This document shows, in pieces, positions 26,106 through 34,873 of a DNA stretch of 64,000 nucleotides. How positions within the stretch are numbered: position 1 is the stretch's first letter; each line of letters starts with the position of its first letter. A model generated the notes under the pieces. The model did no database searches. It had not been told where the DNA came from and saw only the letters and a list, made by a program, of their open reading frames with translations. The position numbers and the translations under genes were made by a program. Origin of the DNA: Coleofasciculus sp937127375 (GTDB lineage: Bacteria > Cyanobacteriota > Cyanobacteriia > Cyanobacteriales > Coleofasciculaceae); NCBI GenBank assembly GCA_040218875.1, contig JAVJQP010000107.1; one strand, written 5' to 3'.

Positions 26106-26549
26106 TTTTTCTTTTTGTGTCGGGGCGGGTTTCCTTTTATCGTTTCTGACATTACCCAGATGCAACTAACCCGCCCGTTTTTAGGTGTGGGTTTAGCCAT
26201 TCAAACTAGCCTCTAACTGATAAACGTTCAACAACACTCGTCCTTATTCATAAATCAGTGTTCTGAAACAGGGGGTTGAGTAAAGGGCGACCCGATAAAA
26301 TTTAGTGGACACCGTTGTTGATTTGTGCAAGCGGGTCGCCCCTACACGAGAAATAAAGGTGACATCCTCCCTAGTTAATCCGAATCTTATATTATCTAAT
26401 CATCAGGGTAGAAGGGTAAAAAGGTAAGTTTTTTTAGCAATAACTACAGGTATGATAGATGAACGACACAGCCGGACATAATATCAAAACCATAAGTACC
26501 TTGACGAATGACCAAGGACGAATGACGAATGACGAATGACAAATGACAA
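26106..26549. other. Repeat-filled gap with a tnpB right-end motif
   Basis: No gene seen. It holds copy 3 of the GGGGCGGGTTT repeat (26122-26176), a GCAAGCGGGTCG segment near 26326 that recurs near 28343, and at 26358-26371 (reverse strand) the 14-mer GGGAGGATGTCACC, identical to the right end of the tnpB element at 21377-21390. An array of CGAATGA heptamers closes it (26502-26549). Confidence 0.6.
26122..26176. repeat. GGGGCGGGTTT inverted-end repeat, copy 3
   Basis: Inverted ends with a middle segment (ATCGTTT, ACCC, GATGCAACTAA) that also occurs in copy 4 at 39675-39731 in the opposite orientation, so these two copies share their whole length. Confidence 0.65.
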
Positions 26550-27092
26550 TTACTGTTGAGTAATCACCCGCACTAAAGTAGCAGTATCAAAGACATCGGA
26601 AGGATAATACACCGTCTCATAATCATCGATCACGATTATCGCTTTTTTCGGTTGACTATCCTCTCCACCCAATTGCTGCTTAGCGACCTCGGGATTATTG
26701 AAACAAAACCAAACTTGGCGATCATCGCCCCGAAATCTGGGTAACTGTTTGGCGGCGGCTTCATCAACAACAAAACATGGGATCTTGGTGTTTCCTGGAA
26801 GCTGGTGATGAGATTCGTAAGTCCCAGTGATAGCAATTTGACCTCGAAATTGGACTCGCCCAATTACACCATACTCAGGTAATGAGTCAGCTTGAACTGA
26901 GACAACTTCCAGACCCATAAATTCCTCGCCTGGTTCGAGTTGACGGGGGTCAAAATGGTTATCAACCGCTTTCAACTCAAAGGATAAGTCTTTAGTCGGT
27001 GTCGGGGATGGATTAGTCTTAGCGGCTAATGCAGCCGTACTCCCTAAGCACAGAAGTGAAATAAGTGCGATCGCGGTGGTATTTTGACGCAT
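26550..27092 (-). CDS. Secreted hypothetical protein
   Basis: 180 aa with a clear signal peptide (about residues 1-24, TAIALISLLCLGSTAALAA) and a proline/threonine-rich linker. The mature part is about 145 aa with two Cys (IPCFVVDE, VWFCFNN), which could pair in the periplasm. No family recognised. It has its own transcription unit, divergent from a relic region with a kinase 5' end. Confidence 0.65.
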   Translation of the reverse strand: MRQNTTAIALISLLCLGSTAALAAKTNPSPTPTKDLSFELKAVDNHFDPRQLEPGEEFMGLEVVSVQADSLPEYGVIGRVQFRGQIAITGTYESHHQLPGNTKIPCFVVDEAAAKQLPRFRGDDRQVWFCFNNPEVAKQQLGGEDSQPKKAIIVIDDYETVYYPSDVFDTATLVRVITQQ

Positions 27093-27126
27093 GGGTAAAT
27101 AATCTCATTGAGAGTGAATCGATGAG

Positions 27127-27180
27127 GCTACACTATCGATCATGACTCTATATTCGCTAAACTGACGAGCTTGTGCATCA
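27127..27180 (+). pseudogene. Relic of a Ser/Thr kinase gene 5' end
   Basis: These 54 bases match the promoter and start of the kinase-WD40 gene at 30835-30887 with few changes (both hold GCTACACTATC, ATCATGAC, ATATTCG, then GAGC.TGTG.ATCA). In the relic the start codon has become ACG, and the frame reads SLCI, like the kinase MSLCINP. The rest of the kinase copy is gone. Confidence 0.65.
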
Positions 27181-27281
27181 CTCTACAGGATCAAAATTAG
27201 GGAGGTTCCTCAAAATTGTTCCTAAAGGATATCCTCGGCATCCGCAGCCAACACCTGATCGACCGTTAAACTAAGATTAGT

Positions 27282-27385
27282 AGGACTTACGCAAAGGCTC
27301 TATATGTAGGGTGGGGAATGTAGGGTGGGGAGAGCGTAGCGTAACGCACCATTACCACTATAGTTAGTATAGCTGCGTAAGTCCT
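27282..27385. mobile_element. 104-bp TIR element (MITE) with target duplication
   Basis: Perfect 12-bp terminal inverted repeats AGGACTTACGCA (27282-27293) and TGCGTAAGTCCT (27374-27385), flanked by GATTAG on both sides (27275-27280, 27386-27391). The tandem sister region at about 28550-28570 lacks the insert and shows a single GATGAG at the same place, so it acts as the empty site. Too short to encode a transposase. Confidence 0.8.
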
Positions 27386-27453
27386 GATTAGGAAATGTTT
27401 GACAGGGAATAGTTTCTCCTGGCAAATACTCACATCGTCATCACTAATCACCA

Positions 27454-28329
27454 ATGATAGTCCTTGCCAATATCGCTGCCCCACAAATTCTAAATATGAC
27501 AGGTAATGTCGCAATTATTTTCAGTATTATTCCTGTCGAAGCTCTGGTTATTTTGAGTTTATTCAAGTTCCGCTCAAAAGTTAAATTCGGCATATATAAA
27601 GTCATAATAATGACTCTAGTTGCCAACATTGCCACATCAATTATAGGTATTCCCTTCGCGTTTAATAATATGTACGCTGGCAGTCCAGGAACGGCTGTCT
27701 TTAGTTTACCTTTTTTCTTTCTATTCTCTTGCTTAATTGAATGGAGCTTATACATTTCTCTATTTAAACCTAAAAATAGTCGGAATCCAGAGGGGAAGTT
27801 ATTTCTAGCTACTTTTTTGAGTAATTTAGCTAGTTACGCCATTTTTTTCTTCGTCTTACTTCCAGTTAGCTACCCATCAAATTTATTTTGGCAACCCAAT
27901 CCGAAACGCGCCCATTTGGAAGCTAAACAGGTAATTCCTGCTATCTTAAGTTACCAATATGACTTCTATAGTAGAAAATCACAATTTGCTTCTACATTTA
28001 AAGAATTGACGGGTTCTACTGAAAATTATCCTTTTGGTCTTTCCAAGACTCAATTGATGAATGACCATACAATAGAAAATAAATTCCACAAATTCAAACT
28101 CTCTGCTGACCTCGATCAAATAACTGTAAAAGTTACGGCAAAACGCGAAACATTCAAAAGCTACACGGCAATCATCGTGGTAGCTAACGAGAAATCCGAA
28201 AATGACTTGGCGCGTGGGATTTGCCAAACCGATCACGATCAACCCTCTATAGTTCCTCCAGATAATCCTCAACTCATAGAAAATAAAATTCAATGCCCAT
28301 CGGGTTCATCTTTTTTAAGACCCTTTTAA
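27454..28329 (+). CDS. Membrane protein with type IV pilin-like C-terminal domain, copy 1
   Basis: 291 aa. The N-terminal half has about four membrane helices (VLANIAAPQIL..., VIIMTLVANIATSIIGIPF, FFFLFSCLIEW, FLSNLASYAIFFFVLLP). The C-terminal half after FWQPNP resembles the pilin-like G/H domain of cyanobacteria (EAKQVIPAILSYQYDFYS..FASTFKEL), ends with a Cys pair (ICQTD, IQCPSG) and is probably extracytoplasmic. Frame TAA just upstream fixes the start region, but there is no good ribosome binding site. A close paralogue lies 1.17 kb downstream. Confidence 0.75.
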   Translation: MIVLANIAAPQILNMTGNVAIIFSIIPVEALVILSLFKFRSKVKFGIYKVIIMTLVANIATSIIGIPFAFNNMYAGSPGTAVFSLPFFFLFSCLIEWSLYISLFKPKNSRNPEGKLFLATFLSNLASYAIFFFVLLPVSYPSNLFWQPNPKRAHLEAKQVIPAILSYQYDFYSRKSQFASTFKELTGSTENYPFGLSKTQLMNDHTIENKFHKFKLSADLDQITVKVTAKRETFKSYTAIIVVANEKSENDLARGICQTDHDQPSIVPPDNPQLIENKIQCPSGSSFLRPF

Positions 28330-28622
28330 AAAGAGTTGTTGATTTGTGCAAGCGGGTCGTCCCTAGGGAAAATTTCAAGGTGAAATACTCCAGAGTAAAC
28401 TGGGATTGAGTATTATAAGATCACGGGGATATGTTAGGACATTTCTGGGCGATGGATTATTTGCCGCACCCAAAATTTGGGCTATTTGCTATACATTGTT
28501 CCTAAAGGATATCCTCGGCATCCACCACCAACACCTGATCAACCGTTACACTAAGATGAGGAAATGTTTTACAGGAAATAGCTTCTCCGGGCAAATACTC
28601 ACATCGTTATTACCAATTACCA
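28330..28622. other. Spacer between duplicated genes with MFS relic
   Basis: The sequence after copy 1 first resembles that after copy 2 (to about 28318), then diverges. It carries a GCAAGCGGGTCG repeat segment (near 28343), the MFS relic at 28445-28470, and from 28496 the upstream segment duplicated from 27216 (TTGTTCCTAAAGGATATCC). Confidence 0.65.
28445..28470 (+). pseudogene. Relic of an MFS transporter gene
   Basis: 26 bases differ at only two places from 29879-29904 inside the intact MFS gene and encode LGDGLFAAP versus LGAGLFAAP. Position and order match a deleted first copy of the MFS gene after copy 1 of the pilin-like gene. Confidence 0.6.
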
Positions 28623-29486
28623 ATGATAGTCCTTGCCAATATTGCTGTCCCCAGACTGCTCACACTAACGGGAAATGTCGCAATTGTTTTCAGCATTATT
28701 CCTGTCGAAGTCCTGGTTATTTGGAGTTTATTCAAGTTCATTTTTGAAGCAAAATTAGGACTGTCTAAAGTCTTAATTATGACTGTAGTTGCCAACATTG
28801 CTACATCAATTATAGGCTTTCCCTTCGCGTTTAATAGTGTTTACGCTAACAGATCCGGGTTATCGGGCTGGCTTTCCTTGGGCTTGTTTTTATTGTCTTG
28901 GTTAATTGAATGGGTCTTATATATTTATCTATTTAAGCCTAAAAATATTCGGAATCCAGAGGCTAAATTATTACTATCCGCTTTTTTGAGTAATTTAGCT
29001 AGTTACGCCATTTTCAGCTTCGTCTTACTTCCAGTCAGCCACCCATCAAATTTATTTTGGCAGCCAAATCCGGAACGCGCTCATTGGGAAACCAAACACG
29101 TAATTCCTATAATTTTGGGATACCAATATGGATTCTATGATGAAAATTCACGATTTGCTTCTACCTTTAAAGAATTGACGGGTTCTGCTGAAAATTATAC
29201 TTTTGTTTTTCCAAAAACTCAATTGATGAATGACCGTACAATAGAAAATGAATTCCACCAATTTAAACTCTCTGCTGACCTCGATCGAACAATTGTAAAA
29301 ATTACGGCAAAACGTGAAACATTCAAAAGCTACACGGCAATCATCGTGGTAGCTAACGAGAAATCCGAAAATGACTTGGCGCGTGGGATTTGCCAAACCG
29401 ATCAACCCTCTATAGTTCCTCCAGATAATCCTCAACTCATAGAAGGTCAAATTCAATGCCCATCGGGTTCATCTTTTCTACATTGA
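28623..29486 (+). CDS. Membrane protein with type IV pilin-like C-terminal domain, copy 2
   Basis: 287 aa, clearly a tandem paralogue of the gene at 27454 with the same layout: about four membrane helices, the FWQPNP junction, a pilin-like soluble domain (FASTFKELTGSAENYTF, MNDRTIENEFHQFKLSADLDR) and the same Cys-containing end. The two proteins are nearly identical over FKSYTAIIVVANEKSEND and more divergent in the membrane half. The MFS gene starts 12 bp after its stop, so they are probably cotranscribed. Function unknown. Confidence 0.75.
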   Translation: MIVLANIAVPRLLTLTGNVAIVFSIIPVEVLVIWSLFKFIFEAKLGLSKVLIMTVVANIATSIIGFPFAFNSVYANRSGLSGWLSLGLFLLSWLIEWVLYIYLFKPKNIRNPEAKLLLSAFLSNLASYAIFSFVLLPVSHPSNLFWQPNPERAHWETKHVIPIILGYQYGFYDENSRFASTFKELTGSAENYTFVFPKTQLMNDRTIENEFHQFKLSADLDRTIVKITAKRETFKSYTAIIVVANEKSENDLARGICQTDQPSIVPPDNPQLIEGQIQCPSGSSFLH

Positions 29487-29497
29487 ATAATCAAATC

Positions 29498-30565
29498 ATG
29501 AATTTTAGCATTCCTGGTATGCCTAAAAATAAGCGGTATATTTTACCAACTGTTTTAGGATTGGCACATGGTAGTGCTGATGCAGCCGCAGGTTTTCTCC
29601 TGGCTACTTTATTGCAAACGCTATCCTTAGAAAAAAGTAGTTTTCTCATCTTACTTTACAACGGATTAGCCTTTGGGTATCAACCCATAGTCGGGATGAT
29701 CACCGATAAACTCAAACGCCCCCGTATTGCTATTTCCATGGGATTACTGCTACTGAGTCTGGCGCTAATTTCAGCCAATTGGCAACCCCAATTCGCGATA
29801 ATTTTAGCGGGAATCGGTTCAGCCGCGTTTCATGTTGGCGGGGGGGCGATAGCGGTTTGGGTAACGCCTCAATCCACTCTGGGCGCTGGATTATTTGCTG
29901 CACCAGGGGTAGTAGGATTAGCGGTGGGTGGTGGGTTAGGATTAGCCGGATATGAAGGGACAGGGTTACTGGTATCGCTACTTTGTATGATCATGATAGC
30001 GATCGCGCGAATACCTTTGCCTAAACTCCCCTATCGTCAAACTTCTGATCCTGACTCGGTTCAAGAATCGGCGGTTGTGGATCAGGATTTAGTCTTGCTG
30101 ATATTATTGAGTGCGATCGCGTTAACGTCTCTCGTTTGGACTAGCTTGGATTTTCTGCTACAGGGTAATATTCCAGCTTTAATTGCGATCGCGATCGCCG
30201 CCGCTATTGGTAAAATTTTGGCAGGAATTTGGGCAACGGCTTGGGGGTGGCGATTGTGGACAATGGGAACTTTAGCCCTCTCCAGCCTGTTACTGGTACT
30301 TGGCGGACATCATCTATTTACCTTACTGCCAGCCGTGGCTCTATTACAATCGAGTATCCCAGTTACATTAGCCGCCACAGCCCACCTGATGCCAGAACAA
30401 CCCGCCACAGCCGCCGGATTTGCTTTAGGATTAGCGATCGCGATCGGTGGTATTCCCGTGATGGGTGGGTTGGGCGAGATCATCAGTTTATCAGTAATTT
30501 CTGCGGCGTTGGTGATAATAGTTATGCTGTTATTACTATGGGTGTTTAGCCGCAAAGTTGGGTAA
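29498..30565 (+). CDS. MFS-family transporter
   Basis: About 355 aa with roughly ten to twelve membrane helices. TM 2-3 loop MITDKLKRPRI has the acidic/basic major facilitator signature (DxxxRP-like), and helices carry FHVGGGAIAVWVTP and AAPGVVGLAVGGGLG. It should export or import a small molecule; the substrate cannot be told. The start at 29498 (MNFSIPGMPKNKRY) is chosen over 29456, which overlaps the previous gene. A truncated copy of this gene exists at 28445. Confidence 0.82.
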   Translation: MNFSIPGMPKNKRYILPTVLGLAHGSADAAAGFLLATLLQTLSLEKSSFLILLYNGLAFGYQPIVGMITDKLKRPRIAISMGLLLLSLALISANWQPQFAIILAGIGSAAFHVGGGAIAVWVTPQSTLGAGLFAAPGVVGLAVGGGLGLAGYEGTGLLVSLLCMIMIAIARIPLPKLPYRQTSDPDSVQESAVVDQDLVLLILLSAIALTSLVWTSLDFLLQGNIPALIAIAIAAAIGKILAGIWATAWGWRLWTMGTLALSSLLLVLGGHHLFTLLPAVALLQSSIPVTLAATAHLMPEQPATAAGFALGLAIAIGGIPVMGGLGEIISLSVISAALVIIVMLLLLWVFSRKVG

Positions 30566-30834
30566 AAGGGTAGCAGGATAGGAAAGATTGTAGGGGCGAG
30601 TCGCCGGATTACTGGAAATGAGGTAAGCTGTCATGCATTTAAATTGGGTATTAGTAGCGAGCAAGATGCTCGCACTACAAGGCTTTCGCCATTATTGACA
30701 TTAAGGTTTAAATGCCGAACAGCTTAGTCAGCGTCGTTAGCTATTCAGCCGGATTAATATAAAAATGTACGATAGCCAAGCCTCGACAAATAGGATTTCG
30801 ACAGTATTTATCAGTCAATCTCTAAATTGATAAC
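30566..30834. other. Gap with a short palindromic repeat
   Basis: Contains an inverted repeat GTAGCGAGC/GCTCGCACTAC at 30654-30678, a frequent cyanobacterial intergenic palindrome. No gene seen. Confidence 0.5.
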
Positions 30835-30871
30835 GCTACACTATCAATCATGACCCATATTCGTTGAATCG

Positions 30872-32605
30872 ATGAGCCTGTGTATCAATCCCAAGTGTCA
30901 GAATCCCGATAATCCCGATAATTTGCTTTATTGCCAAAGTTGTCAGTCTGAATTGCTGTTGGAGGGTTGTTATCGGGTCATAAGTCTCTTGGGTGAAGGC
31001 GGTTTTGCTAAGACCTATGAAGTGAGCGATCGCACCACTATTCCTAAAGTTATCAAAGTTCTGAGTAAAAATGAACCCAAACCTGTAGAACAATTCCAGC
31101 GAGAAGCCCAAGTCTTAACTCGGCTGCATCATCCCGGAGTTCCCCAAGCAGAGGAATCCTTCACCTTTTACCCTAAAAACAGTCAAGAACCTGTGTATTG
31201 TCTGGTAATGGAGAAAATTGAGGGAGAAAATCTGGAAAAGTGGCTAGAAAATCGGGGGAATCGCCCCATTAGTGAAAAATTAGCGGTTGATTGGCTAACT
31301 CAACTTGCCAATACACTACACGCAGTCCATCAACAGCAGCTTTTCCACCGAGATATTAAGCCATCGAATATTATGCTAAAGCCAGATGGAGGGCTGGTAT
31401 TAATTGATTTTGGCATAGCGCGAGAAATTACAGGAACCTACGAGCAAAAACAAGCAGTAGGACAAGTGACCAAAGTTGTTTCTGAAGGTTACTCTCCTCT
31501 CGAACAAGTCATTGGTAGTGCTGTTCCCAAATCAGATTTTTTTGCCTTGGGTCGTACTTTTGTCCATTTACTGACGGGTGAACATCCTCTGAACCTTGGC
31601 GATCAGTATCGCCACGATATCTATACCGATGAGTTAGAGGATTGGCGTGATAAAGCTCCTCAAATTTCTTCTATACTCGGAGATTTTATCGATCAACTGA
31701 TGGCTCGTCCAATTAAGAATCGCCCCGCTGATACTCAGTCAATTTTGGCACGGTTGGCAGAGATTCAGCAAACTTTGTATCCAAAAACACAACAACTACA
31801 ACAGATCCAATCACCGACTGAAAACAATTGGTCAAACGTTATACCAGACCATGTTTTTGATGATTTATCTTCTTCCCACTCAGCTTCTGTTACCTCATTA
31901 GCTATTAGTGCTGATGGACAAACCTTAGTTAGTGGTAGCGCAGATAGGATGATCAAAGTGTGGAATTTAGCAAATGAAGAAGAAACTCATTCTTTTAATC
32001 ATGGAGATGGTGTTCTGTCTGTAGCCATCAGCTCAGATGGACAACTCATAGCTAGTGGTAGTGTAAACAAAACAATTAAAGTATGGAATTTAGAAACTCA
32101 AAAAACCCCTCAAGTTTTGACTGGGCATTCTGGACAAGTTATGTCCCTTGCATTTCACCCAAACAAAAATAACATTCTTTTTAGTGGGAGCGGGGACAAG
32201 ACAATAAAAATATGGGATATAAAAAAACAAATATTTACTCACAACTATACCAAGCATTCAAGTGGTGTAACGTCTATAGCAGTGAGTCCAGACGGACAAA
32301 CTGTGATTAGTGGCAGCCAGGATAAAGAAATCAAAGTATGGAGTGTGAAAACTGGGGAACTGCTCTACACTCTGAGTGGACATGAAGGTTCTGTTTTATC
32401 TATAGCAATCAGCCCTGATGGAAAAACCCTGTTTAGCGGCAGTGAGGATGAAACAGTCAAAGTGTGGGACTTAATTACCCAGCAAGAAATTAATACTCTA
32501 ACTAAGTATTTAGATGCTGTAACATCCTTGGTGATTAGTCCTGACGGTAAAACCTTAATTAGTGGTAGTCACGATGGTATAATCAAGATATGGAGTGTGC
32601 AGTAA
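30872..32605 (+). CDS. Ser/Thr protein kinase with N-terminal zinc ribbon and C-terminal WD40 repeats
   Basis: 577 aa. A four-Cys zinc ribbon (MSLCINPKCQNPDN...YCQSCQS) is followed by a Hanks-type kinase (about 32-300) with GEGGFAKTYEV, catalytic HRDIKPSNIM and DFGIAREI, and the activation-loop stretch EGYSPLEQ. Then six WD40 units (from about 340) in the SPDGQTLVSGS pattern. The invariant Lys is probably VIKVL. It is likely cytoplasmic and uses the propeller to recruit substrates. The 5' end exists as a relic at 27127. Confidence 0.92.
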   Translation: MSLCINPKCQNPDNPDNLLYCQSCQSELLLEGCYRVISLLGEGGFAKTYEVSDRTTIPKVIKVLSKNEPKPVEQFQREAQVLTRLHHPGVPQAEESFTFYPKNSQEPVYCLVMEKIEGENLEKWLENRGNRPISEKLAVDWLTQLANTLHAVHQQQLFHRDIKPSNIMLKPDGGLVLIDFGIAREITGTYEQKQAVGQVTKVVSEGYSPLEQVIGSAVPKSDFFALGRTFVHLLTGEHPLNLGDQYRHDIYTDELEDWRDKAPQISSILGDFIDQLMARPIKNRPADTQSILARLAEIQQTLYPKTQQLQQIQSPTENNWSNVIPDHVFDDLSSSHSASVTSLAISADGQTLVSGSADRMIKVWNLANEEETHSFNHGDGVLSVAISSDGQLIASGSVNKTIKVWNLETQKTPQVLTGHSGQVMSLAFHPNKNNILFSGSGDKTIKIWDIKKQIFTHNYTKHSSGVTSIAVSPDGQTVISGSQDKEIKVWSVKTGELLYTLSGHEGSVLSIAISPDGKTLFSGSEDETVKVWDLITQQEINTLTKYLDAVTSLVISPDGKTLISGSHDGIIKIWSVQ

Positions 32606-32897
32606 GGATTGTTTATTTAGCCCTTTCTAACTGGGCGGGATAATCGGAAAATGTCGCCCGAACCTGTTCGAGTTCTTGGGTTGAAAGTGTAACGAGTAAG
32701 AGAGTGCGATCGCGTTCGCTTGCTCGTGTCCGCAGGACGCAAGTGTGTCGGATATAGCAATCCTAAATAGGATGCAACAAGTGAAAAGATTGAAACTCAG
32801 GTCGAACAAGGGTTTCAGTTTTTCAAATTGCCACAACCTAAATAGGATGAATGTCACTGACTTAAGACTGGCGTTGCACAGCCCACCCTACGGTATA
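32606..32897. other. Gap with two CCTAAATAGGAT motifs
   Basis: A 12-mer CCTAAATAGGAT occurs at 32762-32773 and 32837-32848, 75 bp apart, the first near TTGAAAC. Spacing recalls a CRISPR repeat-spacer unit, but the flanks do not match, so it is not called an array. Confidence 0.4.
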
Positions 32898-33761
32898 TCA
32901 TGAACCTTCAGGTATGTTACTGACAAATTCTGCCAGGGTTTGTGCCGTTAAAGCCACCACGACCAAATCCTCTAATTGATTGACTTCAAGTAACTGTAAA
33001 CGTGGCTCAATATCTGGCGGAACCTGGTCTAAGCGAGTCGAGAGGATACGCAATAACTGTCGTAATGTCCCTTGTTTAAGTCCTTGCTGTTGAGCCGCTT
33101 CCACTTCCTGTTGAGCGGCTTCTTCGGGTAGGGGGACAAGATTACCCTCTTGATCATAAAATCGTAACCAAACCGCCGTCTCTCGGTCTATAGTTCCGTG
33201 CCAAGTTCCTACCCATAACCCTAATGTCTGACACCACAGCCAACCCTGTTCATTGGGGACTAATGGTTGATACTGTTGAGACGCATCCAAATGCCACCCC
33301 TGTAATGAATTGGGGTCAAAGGGATTAAAGACAAAGTAATCCGGTGTTCTAAAAATACGCTCATAAATATCTTTCTTTGTCCCCGTATCCATAGCCGCTG
33401 TAGAAGGAGACATTAATTCGACAATTACATCAGGATAACACCCCCCTTCTTCCCACACAACCCAACCTTGCCGTTCAGTCGTCCCGTCAACATTTAATAC
33501 GGCAAAGAAATCGGGTCCTCTAAAATCTCGGTTCCGCGCCTGTTCACTGCTGTAATAGATAAACATATTACCGCTGGTGAAGAAATCATTGCGGTCAAGA
33601 TAGGCTTGCTGCAATGAGCGAATCAGGACATTTATAGCAATACGGTGGCGATTACTTTCCAACGGTTCTCCATCATCAAAGATTAAGTCAGTTGGCGGCA
33701 TGGATGGTTCCCAGCCTACCACAGTTTGGAATGTTGTCTCTTGGGTTACCAAATTTGACAT
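32898..33761 (-). CDS. Uma2-family (DUF820) endonuclease-like protein
   Basis: 287 aa. The PD-(D/E)XK-like core shows PPTDLIFDDGEPLES, the PDVIVELMSPST motif (Asp and Glu) and KKDIYERIFRTPDYFVFNPF, as in Uma2 proteins, which are expanded in cyanobacteria. The C-terminal part is helical with a Gln/Glu-rich coiled segment (PEEAAQQEVEAAQQQG). Role unknown; a restriction-type or DNA repair nuclease activity is suggested only by fold. Confidence 0.85.
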   Translation of the reverse strand: MSNLVTQETTFQTVVGWEPSMPPTDLIFDDGEPLESNRHRIAINVLIRSLQQAYLDRNDFFTSGNMFIYYSSEQARNRDFRGPDFFAVLNVDGTTERQGWVVWEEGGCYPDVIVELMSPSTAAMDTGTKKDIYERIFRTPDYFVFNPFDPNSLQGWHLDASQQYQPLVPNEQGWLWCQTLGLWVGTWHGTIDRETAVWLRFYDQEGNLVPLPEEAAQQEVEAAQQQGLKQGTLRQLLRILSTRLDQVPPDIEPRLQLLEVNQLEDLVVVALTAQTLAEFVSNIPEGS

Positions 33762-34076
33762 GATCAGCGTCTCTCTCCACTAAGGTGCTTTTTTCCAGAT
33801 CCCTAAACGTATCTTAACAAAAGCGCGATCGCTAACACTCCCTTTACTGATTGTCTTTATTAATCGGTTATAGTCATTGAGAACGAAAAAATTAATTAGG
33901 TTCGTAGTAAAAGCTTTTATTCCTAGATTTTGTGAGGTAACAGGCGTCAACAAAACCCACAACCTATTCCATCCTTGTATGTAGGGGCGCAAGGCTTGCG
34001 CCCCGTGTCACGCCAAGATATTTATATCCATTGTCATGATTCCCACTCAGATTTATTGTGATAAAATTTACTAATT
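33762..34076. other. Gap with a perfect palindrome
   Basis: GGGGCGCAAG and CTTGCGCCCC face each other at 33984-34004 around a single base. A related GGGGGGCAAGGCTTGC string lies near 58149. No gene seen; promoters of the flanking divergent genes are inside. Confidence 0.6.
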
Positions 34077-34709
34077 ATGGTTCAAGTCATCCAAGCTCAA
34101 ACCCTGAATATCATTGACCTCGAACAAAAATTCGGTTTAACTCAAGCTGATGATGACCAATTTTTTTCAGAGTGGTACGAGAATCTTACCGAAATTTCTG
34201 ACCTAGAAAAACAAGTGCTAGACCGTGTAAAGTCCAACTACTTAAGTTTGGTCAAACATCGGGAAATCTCCGAAAACATGGTCAAATTAGTCGTTCTGGG
34301 TCCTTTGCTGACTTGGACAGACTTTTATCACCTCCCATTTGATGTCGTTGATGAGCAATCTATGGAGGTAACAGTTCAAGACCAAGATGAACTTGTACGC
34401 GGTCGCCTGGATATTATGGTCTTAAAAGACCATTTGTGGTTACTGGTGATCGAGTCAAAAAATGCTGGCTTATCACTTCTAAATGGTATACCCCAAGCCC
34501 TCGTTTATATGGCGGCAAATCCTCATCCAGATCAAACTGTTTTTGGTTTAGTAACGAATGGGAGTGAATTGGTATTTATTAAACTCGTTCAACAAAACAC
34601 ACCCAAGTATGCCTTATCGGAACCATTTAGCCTATTGAAACGAGACAATGAACTCTATACTGTCTTGAGTATCCTCAAAAAATTAAGTCAACTGATGATT
34701 GATCAATAA
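34077..34709 (+). CDS. PD-(D/E)XK nuclease-superfamily protein
   Basis: 210 aa. The core GRLDIMVLKDHLWLLVIESKNAG has the Asp and Glu-X-Lys arrangement of the PD-(D/E)XK nuclease fold, as found in type I restriction HsdR N-terminal-like proteins. A helix with GIPQALVYMAANP follows, then VFGLVTNGSELVFIKL. No helicase or methylase gene is nearby, so it is not part of a standard restriction system. A possible relative lies at 58681. Confidence 0.7.
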   Translation: MVQVIQAQTLNIIDLEQKFGLTQADDDQFFSEWYENLTEISDLEKQVLDRVKSNYLSLVKHREISENMVKLVVLGPLLTWTDFYHLPFDVVDEQSMEVTVQDQDELVRGRLDIMVLKDHLWLLVIESKNAGLSLLNGIPQALVYMAANPHPDQTVFGLVTNGSELVFIKLVQQNTPKYALSEPFSLLKRDNELYTVLSILKKLSQLMIDQ

Positions 34710-34796
34710 TAAATTTAAATGCACTATTATTTAACATGACCAATGACGATCTAAGTAGGTTGATGGAAATAAACTTAACAATATTAAGCTATGTAA

Positions 34797-34873
34797 ACAA
34801 CTCTCAAACTCTTACAAATGACAAATGATGATCACCGCCATTAACTTTAACTGTCCCTACCGACTTACTCACA
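34797..34873. repeat. Heptamer-containing interspersed repeat before cysteine desulfurase
   Basis: Two CAAATGA units flanked by CTCAAACTCTTACA on the left and ACCGACTTACTCAC on the right. The same flanks occur at 50738-50841, and the right flank at 77-90, so the short tandem array is part of a larger dispersed element that ends just before the start codon here. Confidence 0.55.

Noticed and set aside
27287..27514. Small gene on the minus strand
   Set aside because: The frame crosses the MITE and the start of the pilin-like gene and has no coding character.
32750..32860. CRISPR array call
   Set aside because: Only a 12-bp core is shared; the flanking bases of the two motifs differ and no cas gene is near.
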